A stretch of 44,773 nucleotides of DNA from Singulisphaera sp. GP187 (GTDB lineage Bacteria > Planctomycetota > Planctomycetia > Gemmatales > Gemmataceae): positions 1 through 44,773 of the forward strand of contig CAMDQN010000050.1 in assembly GCA_945905925.1 (NCBI GenBank), written 5' to 3'. Of the stretch, positions 16,766 to 27,095 are shown one piece after another. The notes beneath the pieces were generated by a model that worked only from the letters and a program-made list of their open reading frames with translations, made no database searches and was not told where the DNA came from. The position numbers and the translations under genes are program-made. Each line of letters begins with the position of its first letter. The first letter of the stretch is position 1.

Positions 16766-19700
16766 ATGGCGGCTGTTTTGACGCTGGACGATGTCCGCAA
16801 GGCGTGGGACGCACGCGATCCGCGACTCATCACGCTCATCGAACAACTCTGCACCCAACCGGTACCGGCGCCCGAAACGCCCATCCGCGACGGTGCGCTC
16901 ACGTTCGACAAGTTCCTCTACCAGCTCCGCGACTACCGCTATCGGCAGAAGTCGAAAGAGGAACAGGCGCACTACCGCACCGAAACGCTCAAGGCGCTCG
17001 AAGACCCGAAAGCGGAAGTGCCGCTCGCGGACAAGTTGAAGGTTCACGAGGTCATCTTCGCGCTGTGGGAATCGAACGACGGGCTGGCCCGCGATTACCT
17101 CTTGCGCATCATCGCGCGAGTGCCGCTCGTGTACGGGCCGTGGAAGGCCATCAAGAAGATCTTCAAGGAGTCCGAGGCGAAGAACGACACCGAGATTTAC
17201 GGCGCGATCGCGGCTCGGCTCGACATGGCGCACGCGGGCGCCGCTTACGGCAAGCAAGTCAGTGGCGCCACCATCGCGTACTGCGTTCGTCGCGCGTGGC
17301 GCTACCTGCGGCGAGTTGGGCTGCACCTCCCCGCGACCTATCCCGATGTCGCGTGCGAGTTCCTCGTGAACTACACCGACGGCGTGCGGCTCAACGGTTC
17401 GTGGGTGTTCAACCACATCCTGTATCACGACTCCAAGAAGTACGGGCGGTCCAATTTCCGGTTCGGTTGGAACGACAAGACCGCGGACCCAACCAACCTC
17501 AAGAACCGCGCTTATGGCGACACTTGGAAGCGCAGTCACCGCCCGCTGTTCTCGCTCCTCGAACGCGCGAAGTGCGACGCAGTCCGCGACTACGCGACCA
17601 CCGCGCTGAAGACCGACTTCCGTCAGGTGCTTCGCGATACGGAACCGTCGTGGGTTGTGCGGTTGGTCGCGGTGCCGAGTCGCGCGATTCACGACTTCGT
17701 GGTGTGGTTGCTCCAGAACGTGCCGAAGTTCGAGCAGAGCGCGTTCCGCACGCTCGGGCTTCACGACGCGGTGTTGAAGTTGTTCGATTCGCCCTCGGCG
17801 GATGCGCGGAAGTACGCCGCGAACTACGCACGCACGCACGCTCGCGATTTGCCCGTCAGCGAACTCATCAAACTCGCGAACAACGACAACGACGACGTGC
17901 GGAAGCTCGCTCGCGACCTTCTCGGCGAGAAAGACCCGCGAACTGGTGTGGGTCTCGACGCGTGGGGTCAGTTGCTCGAAACCGATCACGGACACAAGTT
18001 CGCGGCGGAGTCGATCACCAAGCACTTCGGCGCGAAGGAACTCACACCCGAATGGTTTTCGGGCCGGCTGCTTTCGGACAGCGACGCCGCGTTCAAGTTC
18101 GCGACGCAGTTGTTGCCGAAGGTTCACAACCTCAAGGAACTCGGCCCGGCGTTCTTCGCGACGCTGCTTCAGAAGTTGAACCCAGACGACGACAAGACCG
18201 ATCGCGTCGTGAGTTACGCCGCCGGTGAACTCGCAAAGTTCGACCTGAACGCGCTCGCACCGGACCTGCTCAAGTGGCTCGCGCTGTTCCCGCCGACGGA
18301 CGATTACGTCATCACGTGGGTGAACCAGGGCAAGTTGAAGGCTCAGACGCTCGGTATGGACTTCTGGAAGATGATGGCGTTCGCGCCCGACTGGGACGCG
18401 AGTCCGTGGCTCGCCGCGTTCAAAGTTGCGAATGGCGCGTGGGCGAAGGAGTTGACCTTCGACGACAACCGCGCCGCGAACGTGCTGAAATGGTTCGCGG
18501 ACGTGCGCAAGTTCACGACGACTGAGTTGAGCTTCGAGTGGCTCATGCGACTGGTGGCGCGCAGCGAGCCGATGTACCACGACTTCGCCAGCGATAGGTT
18601 GATTCGCACCTTCTTGCCTTCTGATTTCGCGCCGAAGCAAGCCCCACCTGCCGCAGCAGGTAAGCTCGAAGCGCCTGGTGTTACTGCTGATCTCAAGGGG
18701 GCGTCGTTCCTATTTACCGGCAAGATGGCGTCGATGACGCGCGACGAGGCCGAGAAGCAGGTGAAGGCCGCGCACGGCACCGTCGCCGGGTCGGTGTCGC
18801 CCAAATTGCACTACCTGGTGATCGGCGACGATGGCTCTCCGCTGTACGGGCAAGGCGCGAAAGGCAGCAAGCAGACCAAAGCCGAGGAACTGAACGACAA
18901 GGGCGCGAACATCAGCATCATCTCGGAGACGGCGTTTCTCCAGATGGTCTCCGGCGAACGCCCAGCTACTGCGTTGGCTGGGGCATCGGACGCGGTCACG
19001 GTGGGCTGCGAACGGTTGTGGCAACTCGTCATCGCGCCCGGGCCGGCGGACGCGCCCGTCGGCCGCTTCGCACGCGAATACGTCCGCAAGCACCACACCG
19101 AAATCGCGCAGAAGTTAACCGAGCGACCCGTCGATAAGGGCGCGGAAATCCCGGCGTCGTTCCTCTCGCTGGATCGTGTACTCCCGCTGTTCAGCGAGAG
19201 CCGCAAGCCGCTGCGTGAGTTCGCGCTCGAACTCGCGAGTTGGGAGTTCGCCCGGTGGAACCCCGGCGTCGATCACCTCGTGAACATGGCCGACATTCCG
19301 TTCATGGACGTGCGGCGGTTCGTCGCGAAGTCGCTGCTCGCGGAAGACACGCCGCCGAACCGCCCGTTCCGGCTCGACCCCGCGAAGCTCGAAGCGAGTG
19401 CCGTCTACCGGTTCTGCGAATCGAACGACGAGGAGACACGCGCCCTCGGCATGGAACTCATCAACCGCCTGCCGAAACTGCGCGTGCCGGAAGAACTGTT
19501 CCGCCTCTCGGAAAGCCCGGACCGCAAGGTGCGTGCGTTCGTGATTCGCGCGCTCTGGACCGTCTACCGCGATCGCGGTTTGACGCCGGACTGGAAGCCG
19601 CCGCTGCCACCCAAGCCGACCGTCGGCGCGAAGGCGAAAAAAGACGCGGAGAAGGCCGCGCAGAATCGCGGTGACGGCATCCCGCACAAACCCGAGCAGT

Positions 19701-20062
19701 GGCCCGCCGCGAAGCCGACGCTCTCGGAGTTCCTGCGGCGCATCCTGTTCGAGATTCCGCCGGGGCGGCCGGAGAAGTCGCGCGACGCCGTTGAGGATAG
19801 CGAACCGAACCCCGCGGACCCGAACGCGAAGAAGCCCGACAAGGTCGTGAGCGTGAAGCCGCTTCCGGCGCGCCGAGCGAAACTCGATTTGGTCGAGGTG
19901 ATGCGCGACATGGGCATTGAAGACAAGGAGTTCGGCGGCGGGATTCTTCCGCTGCTCGACGAATTCATGCTGTCGCGCGGGCCGAGCGAACGCGCCGCGT
20001 GCCTGGTCGCCGTCACCCGCATTCGCCACAAATTCCCCGAACTGAAGAAGGGGGACGCCTAA
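16766..20062 (+). CDS. HEAT/ARM-like repeat protein with internal BRCT domain (retron-associated)
   Basis: A 1098-aa protein. Residues 1-630 and about 750-1098 are helical and repeat-like, suggestive of ARM/HEAT solenoids (for example NNDNDDVRKLARDLLGE near 370-390). Residues about 638-728 look like a BRCT domain: LKGASFLFTGKMASMTRDEA, then HGTVAGSVSPKLHYLVIGDD, a Lys-rich connector and ISIISETAFLQMV. That is the fold used in DNA ligases and damage-signalling proteins to bind DNA ends or phosphopeptides. A Pro/Lys-rich linker lies near 950-970. AGGAG 8 nt before the ATG at 16766 supports the start. The stop is followed after 1 nt by the next ATG, so the two proteins are translationally coupled and probably form a complex. 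I recognise no enzyme motif. Confidence 0.8.
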   Translation: MAAVLTLDDVRKAWDARDPRLITLIEQLCTQPVPAPETPIRDGALTFDKFLYQLRDYRYRQKSKEEQAHYRTETLKALEDPKAEVPLADKLKVHEVIFALWESNDGLARDYLLRIIARVPLVYGPWKAIKKIFKESEAKNDTEIYGAIAARLDMAHAGAAYGKQVSGATIAYCVRRAWRYLRRVGLHLPATYPDVACEFLVNYTDGVRLNGSWVFNHILYHDSKKYGRSNFRFGWNDKTADPTNLKNRAYGDTWKRSHRPLFSLLERAKCDAVRDYATTALKTDFRQVLRDTEPSWVVRLVAVPSRAIHDFVVWLLQNVPKFEQSAFRTLGLHDAVLKLFDSPSADARKYAANYARTHARDLPVSELIKLANNDNDDVRKLARDLLGEKDPRTGVGLDAWGQLLETDHGHKFAAESITKHFGAKELTPEWFSGRLLSDSDAAFKFATQLLPKVHNLKELGPAFFATLLQKLNPDDDKTDRVVSYAAGELAKFDLNALAPDLLKWLALFPPTDDYVITWVNQGKLKAQTLGMDFWKMMAFAPDWDASPWLAAFKVANGAWAKELTFDDNRAANVLKWFADVRKFTTTELSFEWLMRLVARSEPMYHDFASDRLIRTFLPSDFAPKQAPPAAAGKLEAPGVTADLKGASFLFTGKMASMTRDEAEKQVKAAHGTVAGSVSPKLHYLVIGDDGSPLYGQGAKGSKQTKAEELNDKGANISIISETAFLQMVSGERPATALAGASDAVTVGCERLWQLVIAPGPADAPVGRFAREYVRKHHTEIAQKLTERPVDKGAEIPASFLSLDRVLPLFSESRKPLREFALELASWEFARWNPGVDHLVNMADIPFMDVRRFVAKSLLAEDTPPNRPFRLDPAKLEASAVYRFCESNDEETRALGMELINRLPKLRVPEELFRLSESPDRKVRAFVIRALWTVYRDRGLTPDWKPPLPPKPTVGAKAKKDAEKAAQNRGDGIPHKPEQWPAAKPTLSEFLRRILFEIPPGRPEKSRDAVEDSEPNPADPNAKKPDKVVSVKPLPARRAKLDLVEVMRDMGIEDKEFGGGILPLLDEFMLSRGPSERAACLVAVTRIRHKFPELKKGDA

Positions 20063-20063
20063 C

Positions 20064-23000
20064 ATGGCCTCGCAGAAATGGACCCCGTTGATCGCCCGGC
20101 TTCGCAACCTGTTAACGGTTCTGCGCGCCTTGGCGAAGCACAAGGAACAGGTCACCGAGGATCGCTTCGACGAAGCGTTCAGCGAACTCGACGACATGCT
20201 CTACTCGTTCCCGGACGATGTCTACGAAGAGCTGTACACCGAACTGAGCGCGATCGGTGAGGCCGAAAACGGGGCCGCCGTGGAAGCCACCGGCACGGTT
20301 GCGCCGCTGGCGCTCGGCGCCGCGCTCGACGCGACCGTGAAGGACTTCATGGCGCAGATCGAGCGTCTGAACGACGCGGTCAACAAGCTCTCGAACAGCG
20401 ACGAAGACGAAGAAAGCGGCGACGAGGACGATGACGACGGTGAAGGCGACGAGGAGGCAGGTGGGGACAAGCCAGAGGAACCGAAAGCGACCAAGTCGCT
20501 CGGCGAATCCGGTCCGGGCAAGTCGCAGACGTACCGCGGCGACGTGAAAGCGGTGGTCGGCGTCGGCGGGTCGCTCGCGTTCGTCACCGTTCACCCGGAA
20601 GGCGTGCCGACGGCGCTCTACTGGCTCGACGTTGACAAGCTGAGCATGCAGCAGGACGCGCTGCCGTGTGGCGGCGTCTCGCTCGCGGCCGACGGCAACA
20701 CGGTCTACGTCGGTGGCACCGACAAGCACCTCTACGAGTGCAGCAAGAAGGCGCCGAAGGTTCTCGCGGGGCCGTTTGCATCTGACATCGTCGCAATCGT
20801 TCCGGTCGCGAAGAAACGCATCGCGGTGATGCACGGCAAGCAGATCGACATCATCTCGGACAAGGACGGCAGCGCGAAGCAGACGCTCGAACTCCCCGAC
20901 ACCGGGACGTGCCTCAGCGCCGACAAGAGCGGCTTCTGGCTCGCCGCGGGCACCACAAAAGGCATCGTCGCGGTGTTTGAGGGCGAAGGCAAAGACGAGT
21001 TCGAGCCAAGCGAGTCCGCGAAGCTCCACGACGGCGCGGCAACGGTTGTCGCGTTCGAGCAAGAAGAGCTGCGGTTCTTCTCGTCGGGCGCGGACAACAA
21101 GCTGCTCACCACGTTCGCACGCGGCAGCCTGGAGCCGGAAGACAAGGGCCGCGCGAACATGCACGAGGACGTGCTCACGTCGCTCGTGTTCGTGCCCGGC
21201 GACCGCATCGTGACCGGTTCGCGTGACACCACGCTCAAGAACTGGCCGCGCGGCGGCGCGATCAAACCGAGCACGCTGAAGGACACGGTCGGGCGTGTCA
21301 TCGGGATGGCTGTCGTCACGGTTTATAACCAGCCGCACGTCGCGGTCGCGTCGGACGACAACAGCATCCGTCTCGTCAAACTCGCACCCGATGGCAAGTT
21401 CCCGGACGACGACGTTGTGACCGCGAAGGTCACCGGCGCCGCGGACTGGGTGCAGAACGAACTGAGCCAGAAGCACGACCCGAAGCGCCGCGAGAAGGCG
21501 CTGAAAGTTCTCGCGGAGTGGAAAGACTCCGCGAGCATCGATATCCTCGGCGAGCAACTCACCCGCGACCCGGATAACAAACTCCGCGAACTGATCGCGG
21601 AATTGCTGGTCGCGAGCGACAACCCGCGCGTTGGGAAGATTCTCGAACGCGCCATCGGGCACAACGACGGCAAGGTTCGCGTGATCGCGTTCGAGGGGCT
21701 TCACAAGCGGTCGAAGGGCGACCTCGGACCAATCGACCTCGCGCTGAAGACCGGGCAGGCCGATGTCGGCGTGAAAGCGGTCAAGGCACTCGAACCGCTC
21801 GCGAAGGACGACGACCAGGCGCTCACGCGCCTCGTGGATGCGCTCAACGCTTCGACGTGGGACGTGCGGAAGGCGACGCTCGCGGCGCTCGAAACGGTTT
21901 ACGACGCGAAGGCGCCGACCGCGAGCCTCACCGCGCTCACGTCGAAACACGGCGACATCCGCCGCGAATCGCTCATTCGCACTTACGAGCGATGGCTGCT
22001 CGAAGACCCCGCGGTTCAGTCGGCGATTCGCCGGCGCCTCGAAGACGAAGACGCGGGCGTGCGCAAAGTTGCGTTCTTGCTCTCGGTGGAGTCGAAACCG
22101 GACCTCGCCGCGGTGCTGCGCGCACTCGACCCCGAACTGCACCGGCAGTTGAAGGAACTCGAAGCGCCGCCGAAGTCCGACAAGGACAAGACCGACAAGA
22201 AGGACGACGACAAGACCGTACCGCCGGTCGTTCCGGGCGCGAAAGAGAAGCTCACACCCAACGATTACGACACGCTGCTTCAAGCCACCGCGAGCCGCGC
22301 CCTTGACACCTGTTTACGCGGCGCTCGCGGCCTCGCGGTGTTGGGCGACCCGCGTGCGTTCGGGTTGTTGTTGCAACTGAGCCGCGAAGAAGACGTGAAC
22401 GCGCGCGTCGATGTGTGCCGCGCGCTCGCGGCCCTCGACGACGAACGCGCCGTGAACCGGCTCCGCTCGATGCTGTTCGACCCGCAAGCATCGGTGCGCG
22501 ACGCGGCGTACACCGCGCTCGTGAAGATCTTCGACAAGACGCCGCTGTCGGTCGCGGAGTCGGGACTCACCGCGGCCGAGGAAGACGTGCGCCGCCGCGG
22601 TTTGGAAACACTGATCCAGACCGTCAAGAAGAAGAAGCCGACCGCGCACGGCGAACCGGGCTGGGACTTGCTCGTTCGCGCGCTCAACGACAGCGCTCGC
22701 GGGGTGCGCAGCGAAACGTTCAAGGCCTCGCTCAACCTGAAGATCGCCGGCGGCGGTGCGGACACGCTCCGCTTCACGCTGCAGTCCATTCACCCGGACG
22801 TGCGCCGCGAAGCACTCACCGAAGTCACGGCGCAAGAGAAGGAAGAGTGGGCGTCGCCGCTCTTGTACGAGTTCTTCAACGACGCCGACCCGGGACTTCG
22901 CAAAGAGGCGTTCGAGTTCGCGACCAAGAAGAACAAGGAAATCGCGGTCCTCGAAACGGCACTCAAGTCGCGGTTCCCCGACACACGCAAGCTCGCGGTC

Positions 23001-26000
23001 GAAGGGTTAATCAAGAAGCACTCGAAGGCGGCGCAACAGGTTCTGCTGAAGGTGATCGACGACGTCGACCGCGACGTGCGCCTGATCGCGGTCAACGCGC
23101 TGGTGGACGACGACGCGAAGGCGCCGCTCAAGGAGGCGATGAAGAGCGAACGCGCCGACATTCGCGTGCGCGCAGCGGCGGCGCTCGCGAAGCACGGCGA
23201 TCCTTCAACGTACCCGGTGCTGATGGCACTGGCGGAGACACCTGAACCGCAGTTGAGCGAGCGCGTTTCGGACTGGCTCGACGCGACCGCCAGCGCGCTC
23301 TTCGGTCTCGGCGAACTCGGCGACCCGCGTGCGCTGAGTATCGTTCTCCCGCTCACAGACAGCAAACACGCGAGGCTCCGCAAGGCGGCGACTCACGCGC
23401 TCGTGTGGGTCGCGAAGGCCGACACAACGGCCGCGCTTCGCGCGGCGCTGCAAAACTCCGACCCCGAGGTGAAGTACCGCGCCGCGCTCGGGCTCGCGTA
23501 CCTCGGCGATGCCACCGTCGTTCCGCTTATTCGCTCGGTCGAAGGCAGCAAGATCGTCACGCCGGCGGAGCAATTCACCGCGACCGTGTCGCTCGGCGCC
23601 GCGGCCGGCGTGCAGGGCACCGTGTACCTCGATAGCCCCGAAGAGAAGCTCCGCGACCGCGCCTTACTCGCGACGCTGCTCCTTGAGTTGAAGGACACCG
23701 ACGGGCAACCGGAGAAGTGCATCGAGTGTGTTTCCGCGAAAGGCGCGCGGTTCCGCTTGACCGGTGCGCAGGCGCTCGAAGCGTTCGCGGATCGCGCCGC
23801 GTTCCGCGACTTCGTCATCAAGGAGGTGAACGACCGCGGCGAAGACACGCCTTGGAAGGTCACGCCCGAAGTGGTAGACGATTTCGCGAATCTGCTCGCG
23901 TTCGCCGAACCGCAGTTGAAGGCAAAGACCTCGCTCTTGTTGTCGTTGTTCGACATCAAGGAACAAGCGGAGTGGAACGCGGCGTGGAGCGTTCACAGCG
24001 CGCGATACGCGAACGAAATCAAGGCCGCGAAGGATGCCGCGACAAAGGCCGGTGTGCCGGTCGCGTCGAAGCTCACGCCGGAGCAACTCCGCGAACTCGC
24101 GTTCGGCGGCTACGTCGGTCTGGTGCGCGAACAGGGTGCCAGCAGTGGCGGTCAACCCATCGGCAAGGTGCGGCAGACGGCGCTGTCGCGCATCTTCGCC
24201 ATCGCGTCGAAGGACGCGACCTACAGTCGCTCCGCGCAGCCGGTTCTCGCGCAGGCGATGGGCGATCCCAATCAACCGGTTCGCACGCAAGCGTTCGAGC
24301 ACCTGCAAGCGCTCGGAATGGACAAGGCCCAACTCGGCGCCGAAGCACTCGAAGCCGGGTTCACCGACCTCGGCGTGAAGGGTTTGGAACTGCTCACCGA
24401 CGGCGCCAGCGCGAAGAAAGGCGAAGCGGTCCTTGAGCGCGTGATGCTCGCGCGGTCCGACGAACTCTCCATCGAAGCCGCGAAGTTGCTTCGCGACCGA
24501 CGCGGCAAGGTGGTCGTCGCGCAGAAGGCGCTCGACGCCGTTCATGAGCCGATGCGATTGACCGCGGTCGAGTGGCTCGCGTCCGAATACGAGAGCAGCG
24601 CGGACGCGCAGAAGTCGCTTCGCGGCGCGGTCGAATCGCGATACCGCAAGGTGCGCGAGAAGGCCGCGTTCGAGTTGGCCGGCAAGAAAGACCCAGTCGC
24701 GTACGACACGCTCGCGAAATTCCTCCGCGACGCCAGCGATTACGGCCGTCAGAACGCCATCGTGCAGGCGCTTCGCGGACTCGGCGACAAGCGGGCCGCG
24801 GATGCGTTCCTCGACCGCGTCGAGAACGACCCGGCCGGCACCGCGGAAGTCGAAATGCTCCTCAACGCGGCGGCCGAGTTCCGCGTCCCCCAGACCGCGG
24901 ACCGATTCTTCCTGCTGCTCGACAAACTGAAGGACTGGCAAGAGACGATTAACGGCGCGATCCTCACCGTCAGCGGGCACGATCAGTACGTCGGCGATTC
25001 GGAGGACGAAAGCCCCAACGACCGCGCCGCGTGGATGAAGGACCAATACCCGCGACACGACACGATTCTCGCGCGGCTGATGGAGAGAGCGTTCACCACC
25101 GGCGACCCAGATTACATCACCGGCTCGCTGCTCGAAGCGGCGAGGTGGTCGCTCGGCAAGGACGTGGACGCAGTGTTCGCCACGCTCTGCACCAGCCCGA
25201 ACGTCGATCTGCGCGACGCCGCGATTCAGGCCTACGGCTGGCGGTTCCGCAAGCGAGCGGCTTCGCCCGAACCGTTGCTGAAAGCGGTGAAGCACAAGAA
25301 CCCGGTCACGCAGTTCATCGCGGCGGAAGGCCTGGCTCGCGGCGGGCGAGTCGAAGGGATGCAGGTTCTGCTCTCGGGCATCGAGTACCTCGAAGACACT
25401 TCGCACCGGGTTCGCGCGGTGCAGGCGCTCGGCGAACTCGGCGACCCGCGTTCGGTCGATAAGTTGCTCTCGCTCGCCACCGAAGACGGCAACCCGCTGC
25501 AACAGGCTGCGACCGAAGCCATCGGCCACCTGAAGAAATCTCCTCAGGCCGACGCCGTGTTCAGGCTGCTCGAAAAGCACGTGAAGAACCAGAACGATTA
25601 CAACCTCTCGCAGCGCGCGATCGTCGGCTTGCGATACTTCGACACGCCGAGCAGTTGGGATCTGGTCCGCGCGAAGGTGAACGCGAAGGGCTACGGCTGG
25701 TGGCTCACGCGCCTGAAGGCCACGGCAGCGGAACAACTTGGTTACAACGACGACCCCGCCACACGCGACCTGCTCTTGAAGTTGCTCCGCACGAACACCG
25801 ACGACGAACTCGCGATGGCGGCGTACAAGAGCGCCCGCCGGTTGTGGGGTAAGGATTCGCTCGAACCGAACTACAACCTGATCCAGAACCCGAACGCGAG
25901 TTCGTTCGTCGATGACACTGGCGAGGATGGTGGTGCGCTCGAGCCGGTCGTCAAACGGGGCGACGCGCTCAGGATGATGGAGCTGTTCCCGAACTGCCAG

Positions 26001-26957
26001 CCTGACATTCAGGAACAACTCGAATCGGCGCTGCTCACGCGACCGAACCTACCCGTAAAAGAAGCCGTCGCGTCGATGAGCCACGCGGACGAGGGGACGG
26101 TCCGCCTCGCAACGCGGCTGCTCGGGCGCGTGCCGAACCCGGACGCGAGTGTGAAGGACGCCATCGGCTCGGCGCTCACGAAGTGGTGGACGACATGGCA
26201 GGAGCGGCGCAACAAGGCGCTCAAGTCCGCGGACGCGCTGGATAAAGCCGGTGCTCTGGTCGAGAGTTTGCTGTTCACGGCGGGTCGCGTCGGGGTTCCG
26301 ACAGAGTCGATCGCGAACGTCGCGAAGTCGCGACCCGATGATCCTCTGGCGCGCGGTATCAGGCTCGAAGCGGTGCGATGTCTCGCGATCGGCAAAGTCA
26401 CGCCCGCGGTTCTCGACACGCTCGAATCGCTCGCGGTTGGCCCGGATGCCGACGTTCGCGTGCTGAGTGCCGAACTGCTCGCCAGGTTCGACCCGAAGCG
26501 TGCCGCGAAACTCGCGGAGAAGATGCTCTCGGACCGCCCCGGCTTCAACCGGCTCGTGATTGCGAAGGCCGTTTCCGCCGCGAACGTAACCAGCGCCGCC
26601 GCGAACGTTCACCTTCAGCCCGTTGCCTTGCCAGTGTTCGTCGCCGAGAAGGACGTGACCACGCTCGCGGCAGTCGCGAAGGATAAGAAGGCGAACGAAG
26701 TTGCCCGCCTCGGCGCGGTGGAAGGCTTGGGTGTGATGGCCGTGGAAACCGCGGAGAAGGTGCTGGTGGAGATCGGCACCGCGAAGGACGACGAGAAGGA
26801 ACTTCGCAAGGCCGCGTGGCGCGCGCTGCGGCGATCGAAGCGCGCGAGGGCACGCGGCGCAGCGAACACGCTCGCGACGATGCCGAAGGCGCCGAAGAAG
26901 GCGAAGAAGGCTCCAGATGCGAAGGGTGGCGCGAAAGTGGACGAGGGTGAGGAGTAG
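20064..26957 (+). CDS. Giant beta-propeller plus HEAT-repeat protein (retron-associated)
   Basis: A 2297-aa protein, no signal peptide. An N-terminal helical segment (1-110) is followed by a very acidic stretch (about 112-145). A WD40/propeller-like region (about 150-465) has recurring units such as GNTVYVGGTDKHLYEC, GDRIVTGSRDTTLKNW and PHVAVASDDNSIRLVKL. From about 470 to 2240 there are dozens of HEAT-type units with the recurrent pattern GDPRAxxxLxxLxxDxxxxVRxxAxxAL. A charged linker lies near 705-730 and a Lys-rich tail (KAPKKAKKAPDAK) ends the protein. This looks like a large scaffold or sensor. It lies 1 nt after the BRCT protein gene. In the retron type I believe this resembles, an ARM-repeat protein accompanies the RT; here the array is very long. 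Confidence 0.88.
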   Translation: MASQKWTPLIARLRNLLTVLRALAKHKEQVTEDRFDEAFSELDDMLYSFPDDVYEELYTELSAIGEAENGAAVEATGTVAPLALGAALDATVKDFMAQIERLNDAVNKLSNSDEDEESGDEDDDDGEGDEEAGGDKPEEPKATKSLGESGPGKSQTYRGDVKAVVGVGGSLAFVTVHPEGVPTALYWLDVDKLSMQQDALPCGGVSLAADGNTVYVGGTDKHLYECSKKAPKVLAGPFASDIVAIVPVAKKRIAVMHGKQIDIISDKDGSAKQTLELPDTGTCLSADKSGFWLAAGTTKGIVAVFEGEGKDEFEPSESAKLHDGAATVVAFEQEELRFFSSGADNKLLTTFARGSLEPEDKGRANMHEDVLTSLVFVPGDRIVTGSRDTTLKNWPRGGAIKPSTLKDTVGRVIGMAVVTVYNQPHVAVASDDNSIRLVKLAPDGKFPDDDVVTAKVTGAADWVQNELSQKHDPKRREKALKVLAEWKDSASIDILGEQLTRDPDNKLRELIAELLVASDNPRVGKILERAIGHNDGKVRVIAFEGLHKRSKGDLGPIDLALKTGQADVGVKAVKALEPLAKDDDQALTRLVDALNASTWDVRKATLAALETVYDAKAPTASLTALTSKHGDIRRESLIRTYERWLLEDPAVQSAIRRRLEDEDAGVRKVAFLLSVESKPDLAAVLRALDPELHRQLKELEAPPKSDKDKTDKKDDDKTVPPVVPGAKEKLTPNDYDTLLQATASRALDTCLRGARGLAVLGDPRAFGLLLQLSREEDVNARVDVCRALAALDDERAVNRLRSMLFDPQASVRDAAYTALVKIFDKTPLSVAESGLTAAEEDVRRRGLETLIQTVKKKKPTAHGEPGWDLLVRALNDSARGVRSETFKASLNLKIAGGGADTLRFTLQSIHPDVRREALTEVTAQEKEEWASPLLYEFFNDADPGLRKEAFEFATKKNKEIAVLETALKSRFPDTRKLAVEGLIKKHSKAAQQVLLKVIDDVDRDVRLIAVNALVDDDAKAPLKEAMKSERADIRVRAAAALAKHGDPSTYPVLMALAETPEPQLSERVSDWLDATASALFGLGELGDPRALSIVLPLTDSKHARLRKAATHALVWVAKADTTAALRAALQNSDPEVKYRAALGLAYLGDATVVPLIRSVEGSKIVTPAEQFTATVSLGAAAGVQGTVYLDSPEEKLRDRALLATLLLELKDTDGQPEKCIECVSAKGARFRLTGAQALEAFADRAAFRDFVIKEVNDRGEDTPWKVTPEVVDDFANLLAFAEPQLKAKTSLLLSLFDIKEQAEWNAAWSVHSARYANEIKAAKDAATKAGVPVASKLTPEQLRELAFGGYVGLVREQGASSGGQPIGKVRQTALSRIFAIASKDATYSRSAQPVLAQAMGDPNQPVRTQAFEHLQALGMDKAQLGAEALEAGFTDLGVKGLELLTDGASAKKGEAVLERVMLARSDELSIEAAKLLRDRRGKVVVAQKALDAVHEPMRLTAVEWLASEYESSADAQKSLRGAVESRYRKVREKAAFELAGKKDPVAYDTLAKFLRDASDYGRQNAIVQALRGLGDKRAADAFLDRVENDPAGTAEVEMLLNAAAEFRVPQTADRFFLLLDKLKDWQETINGAILTVSGHDQYVGDSEDESPNDRAAWMKDQYPRHDTILARLMERAFTTGDPDYITGSLLEAARWSLGKDVDAVFATLCTSPNVDLRDAAIQAYGWRFRKRAASPEPLLKAVKHKNPVTQFIAAEGLARGGRVEGMQVLLSGIEYLEDTSHRVRAVQALGELGDPRSVDKLLSLATEDGNPLQQAATEAIGHLKKSPQADAVFRLLEKHVKNQNDYNLSQRAIVGLRYFDTPSSWDLVRAKVNAKGYGWWLTRLKATAAEQLGYNDDPATRDLLLKLLRTNTDDELAMAAYKSARRLWGKDSLEPNYNLIQNPNASSFVDDTGEDGGALEPVVKRGDALRMMELFPNCQPDIQEQLESALLTRPNLPVKEAVASMSHADEGTVRLATRLLGRVPNPDASVKDAIGSALTKWWTTWQERRNKALKSADALDKAGALVESLLFTAGRVGVPTESIANVAKSRPDDPLARGIRLEAVRCLAIGKVTPAVLDTLESLAVGPDADVRVLSAELLARFDPKRAAKLAEKMLSDRPGFNRLVIAKAVSAANVTSAAANVHLQPVALPVFVAEKDVTTLAAVAKDKKANEVARLGAVEGLGVMAVETAEKVLVEIGTAKDDEKELRKAAWRALRRSKRARARGAANTLATMPKAPKKAKKAPDAKGGAKVDEGEE

Positions 26958-26983
26958 AGGCGCAGATTTGGCGATTGAGAGAT

Positions 26984-27059
26984 CGTTTAGCGTCGGCCCC
27001 GCAGGGGGCACGCTGCCTTGAAATCAAATACTCGGCCCCTCCGGGTCCAACGCTAAACG
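26984..27059. repeat. Imperfect palindromic repeat, CGTTTAGCG...CCGGAGGGG family
   Basis: The left arm begins CGTTTAGCGTCGGCCCCG at 26984; the right arm 27034-27059 ends CCAACGCTAAACG. The arms match imperfectly. It fills the 138-bp gap between the giant HEAT gene and the SWIM gene and is homologous to the near-perfect element at 30386-30485. Confidence 0.75.
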
Positions 27060-27095
27060 GACGGGGCGACTCGCCTGTGATGGGAGATTGAGGTT

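Noticed and set aside
20112-26018. Very long minus-strand open frames (723 aa and 784 aa) opposite the giant HEAT gene
   Set aside because: They are Arg-rich, have no family motifs, and exist because high-GC codon bias keeps the opposite frame open.
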